Source of the DNA: Hydractinia symbiolongicarpus
Lineage: Eukaryota; Cnidaria; Hydrozoa; Anthoathecata; Hydractiniidae
Direction of reading: 5' to 3'
Length of the DNA stretch: 64,000 nucleotides
Assembly: GCF_029227915.1 (NCBI RefSeq)
Contig: NC_079880.1
Coordinates: 19,902,501-19,966,500 of the forward strand
Part shown: positions 23,319 to 35,910 of the stretch, one piece after another
Layout of the letters: every line of letters begins with the position of its first letter
How positions within the stretch are numbered: position 1 is the first letter of the stretch
Made by a program: the position numbers and the translations under genes
The notes under the pieces: model-generated
Seen by the model: only the letters and a program-made list of their open reading frames with translations
Databases searched by the model: none
What the model was told of the DNA's origin: nothing

Positions 23319-26300
23319 TCAAACAAAATCACTACTTTCATACAACATTATTGAATCCGATCCAATAATGGGAAAGCCACCATTATCGTTTTTACACCCT
23401 CTTGACGCCTTCAATGCTGTGACATTGACAGGAAAAAAGTCACGATAACGTGGTTGGAACCAACAGTTCCCGCTAGTAATACCAAAATCCTATGATAAGA
23501 AAGAAAACATCTTTTTGTTAACTTTAATTGTAGCTTTATAAAAGACAATGTAAGGTTAAACTTAGGAATGCTTAAGTAAATTTACTTAGAAGCGTATAAA
23601 GAAACACTTTCCACTTACAAGTATTTTGGGCAGCATGTTCGACAGCTCTTGAAAACAGTATCTTACAGATGTATACACATAGATTGTGTATTTTGGTGGG
23701 ATATGCAATTTGTTTTCAAAATTGATAGCTTCGTCAAACTTGTAACATCCGGTATATCTCACTAGATAATATGCAACACACAAAGTCACTCAGAAAGTCT
23801 CACCTACATCACACATAGTGTTCAAGATATCATTTCGTTTGATCTATTGAGTATTCATATTATTGTTGAAAGTTTACCATTGGTTACAGACAATCGAAAT
23901 TAATAAGAACTGTATCGATACATTATATTTAAGGAATGTTAAACATTTAGTAGCAATCACTTTTGGTTTGAGAAACAAACATTGGTTCTTAAACGCTCAC
24001 AAAATAGATTTGTATTTCATGTAATTTAAACTTTGGAGAAATAAACAATCTTTCGTTGCAAAAAGGCGAAAAAAAAGAAGCAACCACAAGAACATTTGTT
24101 AAACGACCACATTCCGATCTATTTAGACCATTTTTTTAGGGGAAGAGAGGAGGGGGTATAAAGAACCGGAGAAAGGGGCTTAAAAAGCAAATTTTGTCAA
24201 AATACGCCAAAAAAAAAAATTTAAAAAAAATAATCAAAAACTATTTTAATGAAGCAGATTTTAAAGGAAATAAAAATGTCGTTAAAAAATCGAAGACTAA
24301 AAGACAAAATGAGTATTTTGGAGCTTTTTCTTCACTTATTATGTTCTCATCATACTAAACTAAACAAATTTATTGATTCCTTAACATTATACCACGCCTA
24401 AAATTAATTACACGCCAAAATCTCCCTCTTTTGAGACAGTTTAACCTCCTTCGTATATATTCTTTCTTCAAAAAACACGAGTAAAAACATATAAGAAGCA
24501 TTATTTTCTTTCCTGTTCAAATTAGGGCGCAATTCTTCCCCTTTAACATAATTACATACCGCGGTTTGGAAGTTTATTCCCTGTTTGATGTATCCATTCC
24601 GTATGGCTGAGCATTCCATGTAAATCTTTACAGTAAGAATCAGCTAAAGGTGTAATAAACATACAGGACTGAAAGCAGTAAGTAGCATCATTCCATTGAT
24701 CGAAATTGACTCTATTATGCCAAAATAATAACTTTTAGAGTCCCAGCCTCGTTGTCAAGGATTTCTGCCTTTTTGATATGAGAGATAATGACAAAAATAC
24801 GACGGTGTTGTTGATCTGATTTCAAAAGGATTGGCTTTTGCGTGCTCGCATAAAAAAGATTCAATTTATAAGGGTCTTTGCTGACGTCACAAAAAATAGT
24901 TTACATCTTCTTATACATCCTCATACAATATTTTGATCAGAGTTCCAAACTTGCAATAGATGCTACGAGTTATAAAAGTTTAAAAAAATTATTGATACAC
25001 TGCTGATGTCACTAAATGCCCTTATTACATTTTTCCACGCATCAATTAACGGGTGCTAATGTGAACTAGTCACGTTAACACCCGCAATGTATTACTTAAT
25101 CGAAGAAATAATCCTCATGACTTTTGTGTATAATAATTTACCACAATTTTTATTTATAACTTAAGTGCTGCAACAGGTTTACTATTTTACCTGTATGCAT
25201 GTTGATTCGAATCTCTTTAGGTCTTTCATCTAAAATTAAAGAGTCGCATAAAGGTGAAAGTTCACTAACATATTTCTTGTTACTAAAATCAGTTTAACGT
25301 TACTGCGTTATTCGAATATATGCAAGAAAGACCGTTTAAACTGTGTAGTTTTATTAGCTCCTAACGATATGACATAGAGAGAATAACCCATAACCGTGAA
25401 TTACGCCAGAAAACACATAAATAATCGTTGCTGACCGCTTTTGATGCCATCACAAGGTAGATAATTTTTACATTGATTACTTTTGGGGCAACAGAAATAT
25501 TCACTTGCAAATGCGCTCCCTAATCTTTTTTTGTACTTATGTATATGAACTTACATTTGCCACATTTTCCAGTGCTGAACAGAATATCATCAACAGATAT
25601 ACCAAATGGGCATGATGAATGAAACTTAAGCTCAACCTACAATGGAAGTACAATACAACTATATGAGAAAAGAAAGAGAAGAATAAAGGCACTGGTAATT
25701 TTTTGTAATAAATATCACCTATATCGATTCCACGGTTGATATTTTTAGTACATTATGTCTGCTGCCTAATACAGGAAAAAATTTAGAGTGTTACATTCTT
25801 TAAAAAAGACGCGCTTTTTTATCCACAAGTAAAAAAACAAAACAAGGATGAATTTCACCACATGCCAAATTGTGCTTATGTTACAATCTATCTGAACAAA
25901 CACAATTAATAAATAAATCTGAAGTACTAGTGTAGTGTCTTCCGAAGACGGCGGACGCTTTTCTGCAACGGAAAAATTATAAACTTAAATAACCATGAAA
26001 GATTTCTGAACTTGATCCTGATCAATCTTGCGAAATGTTACGTGTGACGAATGAAGTAATTGAATTTGTGCATTTTCTAGCAAATAATTGTGGGCGAAAC
26101 AAGAATTAATGTGAATGAACGTAACTAAAATCTGAATGGTAATGATGTGGATGGTGACAAAAGTCATAAAAATGAAGATCAGGCGCTATTACACTGCGAA
26201 AGGTTTGGGAAACGATGCAGGTCCGCCTGCAAGGTCCTTCAACGTCTTTGTTTCTTTTATTCAAACGAGGAGGTGAATGAAGACAAAGTTAGTCAACCTG

Positions 26301-29300
26301 CACCACAAACTCCAACAACTCGTTGAAAGTGACGGACCAGCGAAACAATTCCGAGATTCTTAAAAAACCTTAAGACGTGTTATAAGAAAATCGTGTATTG
26401 GAGACACAACTTATTCATGTTGCCAAATGGTAAAGCCAGTAAATTGTTTATTCATAAAATCACCCGTTTTTTAAACTCCTAGTGTGACAATGGTCCGCTA
26501 AAAGAACGTGCAATGACAGCTTTTTAACATTATGTCAAAAATGATGTTACAAAAACCAAGAAAAACCTCACAAAATCGTGATCATGTCAATGCTCTTGAG
26601 CGGAAGTTGTTATACTGGCGGAATGGAGACCTTCTACAGCTACTTGTTGAGGCAGCGGCTATACAGTCAAAAATTTTAGGCAAAAAACACAAAAAGAGAC
26701 ATCCAAACTGTATCTAAGAGGTTGAAAGATTTAATGCTGAAAGGCAACGTGAATGATGCAATTAAATTGATAATAAAAACATGAGAGGCGGCCACTAAAT
26801 AATCGAATTATCGACCTGCTACGGATGAAACATGCCGAAGGAAAAGTAGCTGACGAAGATGCGATAATTCAAGGACCAACGAAAACGGTCGAGCCGATTA
26901 TATATAATAGATGAAGCCATGGTGTTGAAAGCTGTGCAATTGAGAAAAAGTGATACAAGACCCTCAGGTATGGACACCGCTGTTTTAAGAAAGATCCTCA
27001 CATCCAAATTATATAATGAAGCTGAGAAAGATCTTTGAACTGCATTTGAAAACGTAGTCCAGATGATATGTATTGAATAACTTAATGATGATACAATGGA
27101 AAATTTATTAGCGTCAAGATTTGTACTATTGGAGAAAAACCGGGGTTAACGGCCAATTGGATTTGGAGAAGTTCTGAGAGAAATTGAGGTGAAAATTGGT
27201 TTAAGTGTGGTTAAACAAGATGACGTTGTTGCAATATCTAGATCTCAAATGTGTGGACAAGAAGCAGGCAGCAATCCACGAAATAAAAGCGAAATTTGAA
27301 GATGATAACTCAAATGCAGCTTTACCTCTAGATGCAGAGAATTCTTTTAATAGCTTAAATAGATCGATGTTACTACCTAACATCGAAATTATATGTAAGT
27401 GCGCGCACTTTCTGGATTCCTGAGCAAAGAGTATTTTTAGACATAAGGGTACTTAATGTGTACGCTCAGTGGACAGGGATAAGGAAAAAAGCAGTATCCT
27501 CCAGAAAAACGGAAAGAAAAAGAAGAAGCGCCATAAGGAGCGCGTACTTCAAGTGGGGAGTGGTTCCTTTACACCTCTTGTATTCGCGACATGAATGGTG
27601 CGATGGGCGACGAGTGTAAAGCCTTCTTTAAACTCTTAGTCGAAATGATTGCGGAAAAACGGTCCATTCCAGTATCTCTAGGAACAAATGTAATCCGAAA
27701 AAGATCTGTTTCTCGATGCTACGATCGACAATTTGATGTGTTTAGGGTTCAAGATCAATGCAAAATGGGAACATTAATCTTAATGATTTTGCGTTGGCAA
27801 AGAGCGCATCCACTTATGATTCCATGTAAATGTACTGTTAGATCAATATTAGTTATATGTCGTTTCGTATTGTAATGCCATTGTAACGCTATTGTAATGC
27901 CAGTGCTATCTTTCCACGTATGATGTCTATGGTCATTTGTGTTTTATGTTGTAAATTCTAGGTTGATTTTTGTTAATAAATAGTTATTTATTTAAAAAGA
28001 AGTACTTAATGCACTCGTCTATTTCCTACTGTTGTCTATTTTCTTTTCGCTATTTGAATGAAAATATTAAAGTTATTATAATTTCATCCTTAAATGAAAT
28101 AAAGAGCAAACCTTTTGACACAAGAGGTCAGTAATTTTATTTTGTTTATTTAGTCTTTTTTGAACATTCTGAATGTTCCACAGTAGACACGTCATAATTC
28201 TTTTTTCCTATCTCTATTTCGAATACACGTTGAAATATTTCTAGACCCTATGGAGCAGGTAGATATAATGATTATTTATATAAACGTCAATAAAAGAAAA
28301 TGAAAATTAAGGCAAAAATAAACAAAATAAAGCCCAAAATTTTATAGAACTTTTGCCAAAAAGTTTGTTGTTTGTGTCCTTACTCAAGTAAGAAATTAAT
28401 AATTTAATTTACTTTAAAGAGCGGTAAAAAAAAAGCAGTAGGAAATAGAGAAGTGCATTCGGCACATTAAATTGATTCGTTGCTTCTTTACGATAAAAAC
28501 AGTATAGAAGAATTACAGACAAATTTTGGAAATAATATAAGTTTTAAATAACTTTTAAATGATCCTTTACCTGGGCGTCACTAACATACTGCCGGGTAAC
28601 TAGCAGAATTCGGTCCGTGGTCACCAGAACTGCCAGCCACAGACGAATCCACTACACTATGTTGGGCAATATGTAACTTATGCACACAGATATCATCCGT
28701 AACATATTTCCGCATTAGATATTAGAAGAAAAGAAAGCTCAATTGATCGGGATTTTATCTATACACTAATTTATAACCAAACAAAAAAATTCCCTGTTGA
28801 TTTAAAACTCGTCACAGCAAATTTAATTGGTATAGAGTAGAATTTCTAGGTAATCAGGTTTTCTTATTTCTAATCACGTTGTTTGCTGTAGCCTATTGAA
28901 ACGTAAACTAACATTTTGTAACATACAAAACATATAGAATTTTTAATATGCTTTGTAGACGTTATTGTACCGAACTGTAGGAAATAAAATCCATTGAACT
29001 GAAATAATTATATAAGAGATAAATTAGTTGTATCACCGACAACCAAGGGAAATTCCGCCGAGGGACAAATATAACATTACTCGTGCATTGACAGTGCATA
29101 AATTTAGTGGTTATAAAGTAGTTCATGGGAATTATTAAGTATCTCGATTATTCATTGAGCAAATTTTTAAGGAAAATGGTAAAGAGAAAAGGCTTTTAAC
29201 GTGTTTGGCTAGTAAAAAATGTAAATAACAAAAACATTTTAACTCTATTTGCGGGTGCAAAATGTTTTCTGCAAAAAAATAAAGTTTTGACATTTTCTGA

Positions 29301-32300
29301 AATGGTTATAAGCTTTTCATTTTATTTGTAACATCTTTAGTGCAGTATAATATTCACAATTAAAACGTTTAAAAAGATTTTATACAAAAAGCTAAAAACC
29401 AGATAAAATTGCATCAACGCCCATGAGAGCGATCATGTCATTTTTGCATTTCTCTCTATGTAATCCCGATTGTAAAAAGTTGCAAAGTTTTGTCTCGATT
29501 TGATTGTTAAGGGACAGTCTTTTAAACAGCGATTATCGATGTTTCGAGAGTTCTTCTTTTACGATAAATCTTTGGTGCAGATAAGAGAATGCTCCAGACG
29601 AACTTGTGATCATTGTTCTCCTGTAGATGTTTTTATTCTCAGATTTGCCCTTTAACAAGTCGTGTCTCATATTATTTCTACGTTTCTGACTGTCTCCTCA
29701 TCATAGGTCTCACCACAGCTACATTTCCCGAAATATATTTTACACGAAGGGTGAGGATTCGTACTTTTGACCTTAAATAAACTTCTAACTTTTTGTGTTT
29801 GCAATTTAATTAAGAGACCGAATTTATCGTTAGTACAAGCATGAAATTTTTCCATAAACTTTTTGGCCAAAGTTTCATTTTGTTGGCAAAACGGTAGAGA
29901 TGCAGAACCGAATCTCTTTGGTAACTCGAATAAATACTCAAGTATAATCATATCATCATGTTCTTTCTCATCAAAACTTTTAATAACACTGGCTGTAAAG
30001 CGTTGAGGAAAGGCAGCCTTTCTGAATTTCTCAATTACGATTGCTTTCTCCCTTGTAAAATCTGATGCTATATTCTTGGCTCAATGCTGGTAAACATTGA
30101 CTGCATTTTGTTTGAACTTTTTCGGTAATATTGAGGACTAATGGACAGGAACCTTGCTACGAAATACTGACCTACTGGTCGTACCATTTCCGTAAGACAA
30201 TTTTGTATCAAGAAACTTTTCAGGGCTGACTTCAAAGGGGAACTTAATATTTGGATGATAAACGCTATCGAGTAGAGCATCGGGTTCATTTTTCTTTCTC
30301 TTGGTTATCGAGTCATTAATAAAGTGTTTGAAAAATTCAGTTTTCATCGGTGTAATGACTTCTTTCTCCAACTTTGTGATAAAGAAGTTGGCGAAGGTAA
30401 CCGATAATCGACCCCCCTGGTGCACCCATCGATTTGCTTGTAAAACTTTTTCTTGAACGTTTTACTTGTAAATAATATACTGCATTGAAGAGGTTTTAAA
30501 TAAAATGAAAAGCTTATGCATTAAATAATTTGTCGAAATGTTTTTTTAATTTTATAAATCTATATTGATTTAAATTATTTTTTTTTATACACCTATTTGT
30601 AAGGTCACTACTTATTAAAAATTACTCAAACCACCATAGTACACTCTCTCGTATTGAAAATACAATAAACTCTACCTACTCATGATCATGCTAGCATACA
30701 ACTTTGCATAAAGTTTTAAAGAAATTTTCGGTAAATTTTGGCTACCTGTTGAATTAGTTTTCCCTATTTTCACGATTCTAAACCCTTACATTACATATAT
30801 AACTTAGTTTTGCTCATTCTTTTCTATGTACAAGAAATGAAAAATATGTTACAAATCATTTACATCACTAACAGAAAAAACAAATAAAATTCAAAATACG
30901 ATCCAAAACGTTCTTAAACGCGATTTTCTTAATCCTTAATTACTCATGACGTCACACAAAATATGCTAATGATAGCAAGAAAATAAATATGCTAACTTTT
31001 TCCTTCTAGTTTGGTGTCATAATTATTACTCTATCAAAGTTTATGAACTGCGAACAGTTAATGGCGCTTCTTCCCCCCATTCATAGGTCAAACAAGCCTA
31101 TACCAAAAAGGGTGAATATTTAATGAGTTATTAATAAAATTGCCTACTTACAGTGAACATATATTTTGGATCGATATCAACATGCCAAAGGTTCCATTTT
31201 TTAAAGTGAGCTTTAGCTGCAATCATATACTTGGCTACAGAATATTCCTGGCTTATTCCAGCGGAGAGCATCTGTGAATATGGTAGTTTGCTTGATCTGA
31301 CGGTAACCTGAAGTTTTTGCGAACCTTCATTTTCAAAGTAATACCAAAACGAAAGACACATATATTTATCTGACGTCATCAATGGAGTGATCATTCTAGC
31401 TTTGACACCGCTAGCAAATAACCGATAACCATCAACTAGAATCAGTTAATTGACGTGTTATTTTCAGTTCACATGAAAAAGTATAAATGCGATATATCTG
31501 TGAATGGCTAATTATGATACATAGTCTACCTGTTCCTTCCGTATGATCACCAATTGGAATGTTTTGGCTGTCTTTCTTTAACTGCCATCCTGTCTCAATT
31601 TTCCAACCACACAATCCGTTTGAAAAACTACAACTTCGTGTATCTGTTTAAGAGTAATTACCACATGTCAAGAATGTTTTAGTTTTGGGAGAAAAAATTG
31701 CCATTCTCATACGAATGCAAAAGGAGAAAAAAAATCCAAAAGATGTCATGCAGTGTACCACTATACCGCATACCAATATAATAACAATATACCAAACTTC
31801 TCCCAAACTGTTGTTTTTTCTGTTATAATTTATTACTAGAAAGTTGTAAAGAGAAACATTTATCTATTCATCTTTCCAAATAGTTGGGTACCATCTTAAT
31901 TTATTTGAGATTTATTTTCAGATTGAGGTAACTAATATGAACCTTTGTTTGTTTTGTTTTCAACCACTTGACACAGAGAAAGGACTTACATGTTCGAAAG
32001 GCGTTGTACTTACATATCCTGTCAGGCTGGACTGCAATTTATTTTAAGTATTTCTTTAGTTTTAAGTTTTAAATATTTTTTATGTAGATGTCAAAAACTA
32101 TAGACATTTTTCTGTAATACTGTGTTGATTTCTATGTTTCCCTCCATTTGAAAAGCTAAAAAACAAGAAATGCAAAGTGCACAATAAAAACGTACCATAT
32201 ATTGTTCTCTGTTTTACAACCCTTTTTGCATCTTCACAGCCAGTGGAATCTTCCTTACAACCTTGACAGCTTTTGCCTCCACGTTTAGGCTCTGGATCAG

Positions 32301-35300
32301 AACAAGTTCTGTTTCTGTGTTTTTGACCAAATCCATCTTTTATGGAAGTGCAATCAGACCATTGCGACCAATGTGACCAGTGGCCATCTCTAGGCTCTAT
32401 GTAACAAATATCAGAGCAGTATTTTCTTGCTTACGAAAGATCTACCTTAGTGGTTCTTTTAATGTCGGCCCCCACTAACGGTCTATTTACGGACATATTG
32501 AGAATCGGAAGTAACAATACAGTAATTCTTTTATGTCAGATAATTAAATAATCAAAGAATTGCCAGTTACTTGTTACTCTGTCGAGTTAAGAGAACTAGA
32601 ACATTTTGTAAATTAACGTCGTTTCTTTTTATTTTATTCTGAAAAAAACGTTTTAAACGCCGACCCTAGGTCCCAGCACATAATAAGGGTCGATTAAGAT
32701 AGTTCTAAAGTAAAGTGAATAAAGCAATTATAACACTTCAAACAACTACCGTCACAAGCAGTACCGCCGCTTGATAGAGTCTCACACTGCTCCGATTTAA
32801 TTTCTACAAAATCCTTTCGTTCTCCTGTCACGCAAGAATCATCCGTGCAAAATCTCTGTTTTTTCTTAATGCATTTTCCATCTTTATCAGCATTACAGGG
32901 CGAAAAAGCTCCCCACGAGCTCCAGCCTTTTTTCGCATCTAAAGCATACGTATCCTATTTAACAGTTTGCACTAACAAATTGGCAATTTATACACAAAAA
33001 TGTCACCAAAACAAATCTATTCTGTAATAACGAAAAAAGAACGCAAAGATACATGCTTAATGCCACGTAATGTGTAGAATATGGTATACTTAAATCTTTA
33101 AATGCGGCTTTAGAAAAAACAAAGAGAAAGTGCTTTCATTCCATAAGATACAGAAATAAAACGTAAGAAGCTGTTTAAAACTCGGACAAATGATAGAAAA
33201 ACAATAAAGACATAATTTCGTACTAATATTTTTTTTTAATTTTTGCAATTACTTACTTGCACAGTCGTATAAGAGATTTATTTTCTTCAAATCTGTAATT
33301 GTCAAACCATTAGATTTATCTTGCAGCATTCTTAGAGCGTTTTTATTCAAAGTACCATTTTGAATTGGCACCAAAACTGGTTTACGATAATTTAGGTCAC
33401 GTCCAGTTAGGGGATAGTGCGATGCAGATGCATAATCATAAGGGAAAAGCGAGTAGTCGTAGTAATATGGCTCCCATTTTTTAAAAATTTTTCCAACTGA
33501 AATAAAAAACATTGTTAAATCTAAAAAAAGAGTGTTGATAAAATAACTTGGCTTTTCTTTAAAATAAAGGTCTCGCCCTAGCTGGCATGTATTTTGCGCT
33601 CTTGAAGGGATGGAAAAGACTGAATGGACTTTGTCTACTTAGTGCAAACGTTTAAAGTACTTTACGATAAGAAAAGGTAGAATGAAAAACTTTTTGAAAT
33701 CTTTTTTTTTATTCCGTCAGAATTGGGTGAAAGAGGAAACATTAAGGCAAGTACTGTAAACCCTTCCTGTTTGGCCCAAACTACTGTTCTCCAAAACCCG
33801 GTAATCCCTAGCATACCACGACACTTTTTTTCATCTTAAAAAAGAAATCTAGCCAACACTGGAGCTACAAATAACTGGAGTTACTTACAATCTTCTTGTT
33901 CATCATTTTCCCACATGATCTCAATATATTTGTCCCTATCTGGACGGTTATGCTCGCTACGTATACCTAGTATGTCCATTATAATTCGCATGACCAGCCG
34001 CTTGCTATCAGCACAAGAGTCACTTAAGTAGACTTCTTGTGCACCTTTTCCGACACGTGGGCCACCCATGTCATGGTAGTAAGCTCCACAACTGAGAATG
34101 AAAAATACAGTTTACAGTTTAATACAGCTTTCAGAAAGAAACGGGATATTTTAAAATTTCCATGTGCGGTACATTTATTACACATCGAAATTCTTCATTT
34201 TATGAAAGAAAAGACATCTTCTCGATGCCCAAAAGGCAAGTACAAAAAGCGTTAATATTAATAATACAGTAAATATAAGGTTTACCCGTCAGACGGGACA
34301 AACACCAACCGATCGGATCCTTGTTCGTCATATTTCACAAATTTTACACATGTCTTGTTCTCCACAAACTTTATTGCATTTAAAATTTTTTTTTTAATTT
34401 TTGTACCTAGTAATTGGAACAGAAAGCAATATAAAGCTTATATTCTAAAAACAACAAACGAAAACAACAACAACAAAAGACAACAACAACTACAACAGCC
34501 ACAACAACAATTACCTACCTACGCCATTCTTGAAAACAAAGGGGATAACTTTTTCTCGCCACATAGAATAAAGAGGACTTTTTTGATACCAGTTTGGATC
34601 ACTATCTAAATAAGAATTCTAAATAGTTAAGGGGAGGAGCTTGGGTGAAGTGTGGTAGTGGCTGGGGAGGGTAGGTTATGGTACCCCTGTCGCCTATTGG
34701 TTTCATTTCATTATTAGCATAAAAGGTTGTTTTATTATCAATTGTAACACTAAATCCATGACCTCAACTCTTAACAGTCTTGTTGAATGAATTTATTGGA
34801 CTTAACTCTTCGTAAAAAGGTAATTCCAACAAAATGACACCAGAGTTGCGAAATTAGTCTATAAGGATAAAATTAAAAATTGCGAAACAGCATTATTATT
34901 TATTGTCGTCATGATTAATTATCCGTCTTACTTTTAACTAAGAAAGTGCAGCTTGGATTGACGCTTACAAAGGTTCAACACTTTAGCTACCTTAAGTTAG
35001 TGATTCATTGTACTACAGATAAAATAAATGAACATGTATATAAGAAGTAAAATATGGCGCTGCGTTACGTTTAGGATTTTAAAACTAGTCTTTATACACT
35101 TCTGAAAGAAGAACAATGTTAAATATGCTTTTTTAACCAGATTACAACAACCTAAGCTATATATTTAAACTATAACATAGGAATACACATTAATTTAGAC
35201 ACAAGGCCAGACTTATTGTTGCAATCAATGAATATTTAAATAAACTAAAGTTAAAGTGTTTTAGCACCTGGGAACGAAAAATCGCCTGGATTAAGGAAAT

Positions 35301-35910
35301 ATTCGGGTTACAAGCATTTCAATTATACAACACTCAAATTAGATGGTGTATATTCTTTTTTATAAATTATAATTTATCAAGAAATTTTATAATAGTTACG
35401 TACTGTTTTTGGCTTTATCAATAGAAGATTTCGGCATAGTTGGTTTCGAAAATTCCACTTCTAAAACAAATATATTAAAACAAAAGTAGTCTTTCTCATT
35501 TACTCCACAGTGAATATAAACTCTCTTTGGCAAGAGATACACTTTCGAAGACAATTTCTTCTCATTGTATGTAATTTACGGCCACCTGTTCTTCCACGTT
35601 GACAGAGCTATGTGTTCGGGCCTAATGTTCGATATCTCCGACGTTAAGTGATTAAAAATTATAGCAAATAAATTGTGTGACAGCCATGATTTGACGTATA
35701 TTTACTTGTCTTTCAGGCTCCCGGTAGCCTTATGGTAAAGTCTTCTCTTTTGGTGTGGAAGGTCTAGGGTTGCAACACTGTCCAAGATTTTTCAGAGACT
35801 GTCATTATGTGAATGGCACAGTACAGTTACTTACCATTTTCTTCTATATCCATCTGCTTTGCGAAACAGTATGAAATAAAAAAACACAAAATAATTGTTT
35901 TTAGGTTCAT
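23319..35910 (-). CDS. Secreted pseudo-astacin, TSP1-TSP1-MAM-GCY protein
   Basis: Fifteen exons joined in phase by GT-AG introns: 35835-35910, 35404-35460, 34519-34605, 34286-34406, 33889-34091, 33257-33496, 32750-32938, 32196-32396, 31530-31643, 31152-31435, 25555-25636, 25191-25229, 24560-24643, 23619-23761, 23319-23489; 2091 nt, 696 residues. Residues 1-17 (MNLKTIILCFFISYCFA) are a signal peptide. The astacin-like domain is about 60-261 (YSMWREKVIPF; NKTCVKF; GAQEVYLSDSC; RPDRDKY; ITDLKKINLLYDC). TSP1 repeats start near Trp267 (WSSWGAFSPC) and Trp331 (WSHWSQWSDC). MAM is about 393-546 (CSFSNGLCGW to VDDILFSTGKC). The C-terminus, from GCYKFDE (597-603), is GCY/WSC-like. The HExxHxxGxxH signature is replaced (Arg149, Ile150, Asp153, Ser159) and the Met-turn Met is Ser207; Tyr209 stays. 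I infer an extracellular non-enzymatic binding protein. Confidence 0.85.
25726..27880 (+). mobile_element. Retroelement with reverse transcriptase, decayed
   Basis: The plus strand carries a broken polyprotein. In order: LPNGKASKLFIHKITRFLNS (about 26420), LLQKPRKTSQNRDHVNALER (26544-26603) followed by YWRNGDLLQLLVEAA, then a stretch with RPSGMDTAVLRKILTSKLYN (about 26960), RPIGFGEVLREIEVK (about 27155), the reverse transcriptase core block DAENSFNSLNRSMLLPNI (about 27330), and near the end NGAMGDECKAFF and KKICFSMLRSTI. These blocks match RNA-directed DNA polymerases found in many copies in sponge and cnidarian genomes; I am not sure of the superfamily. Many stops and frameshifts. It lies antisense within the MAM intron of the host gene. 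Confidence 0.65.
29600..30440 (-). mobile_element. Penelope-like retroelement remnant, unit B
   Basis: Two open pieces on the minus strand: 30138-30425 with HQGGRLSVTFANFFITKLEK and the degraded active-site-like HFINDSI, and 29667-29951 ending in the CSCGETYDEETVRN block of a GIY-YIG nuclease. Frameshifts separate them. It is orthologous to 14090-14950, which is more decayed, and lies in the same orientation as the host gene within the MAM intron. Confidence 0.65.
30668..31111. repeat. Identical intronic tract, copy B
   Basis: Partner of 15201-15644, with no mismatch seen over 444 bp. It contains TGACGTCA at 30947-30954. Confidence 0.75.
34451..34513 (+). repeat. (CAA)n microsatellite
   Basis: Imperfect AAC/CAA repeats immediately flank the donor site of exon 3 of the pseudo-astacin gene. 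On the transcribed strand this is a (TTG)n run at the start of intron 3. It is a likely length polymorphism. Confidence 0.8.
35715..35792 (+). repeat. tRNA-derived SINE head, degenerate
   Basis: The order is GGCTCCCGGTAGCCTTATGG, then GTGTGGAAGGTCTAGGGTTG. This resembles a tRNA-derived SINE head, with an A-box-like block (TAGCCTTATGGTAAAGTC) and a worn B-box (GGTCTAGGGTTGCAAC). It sits in intron 1 of the pseudo-astacin gene, antisense to it. The B-box departures make activity unlikely. I see no clear target-site duplication. Confidence 0.5.

Larger units (their letters stand above)
20866..32404. repeat. Segmental duplication unit B
   Basis: This is the second, larger copy of unit A (7286-16830), head to tail, with about 4 kb of unrelated DNA between the two. 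It holds exons 8-15 of the complete gene. Beyond 32404 the gene continues 5' with no counterpart in A. Confidence 0.9.

Noticed and set aside
27591-27875. 94-codon plus-strand frame (and the 97-codon frame at 12123-12416)
   Set aside because: The conserved retroelement motif lies in a different frame of the same strand. The openness is incidental and the frames cross the decayed tail.
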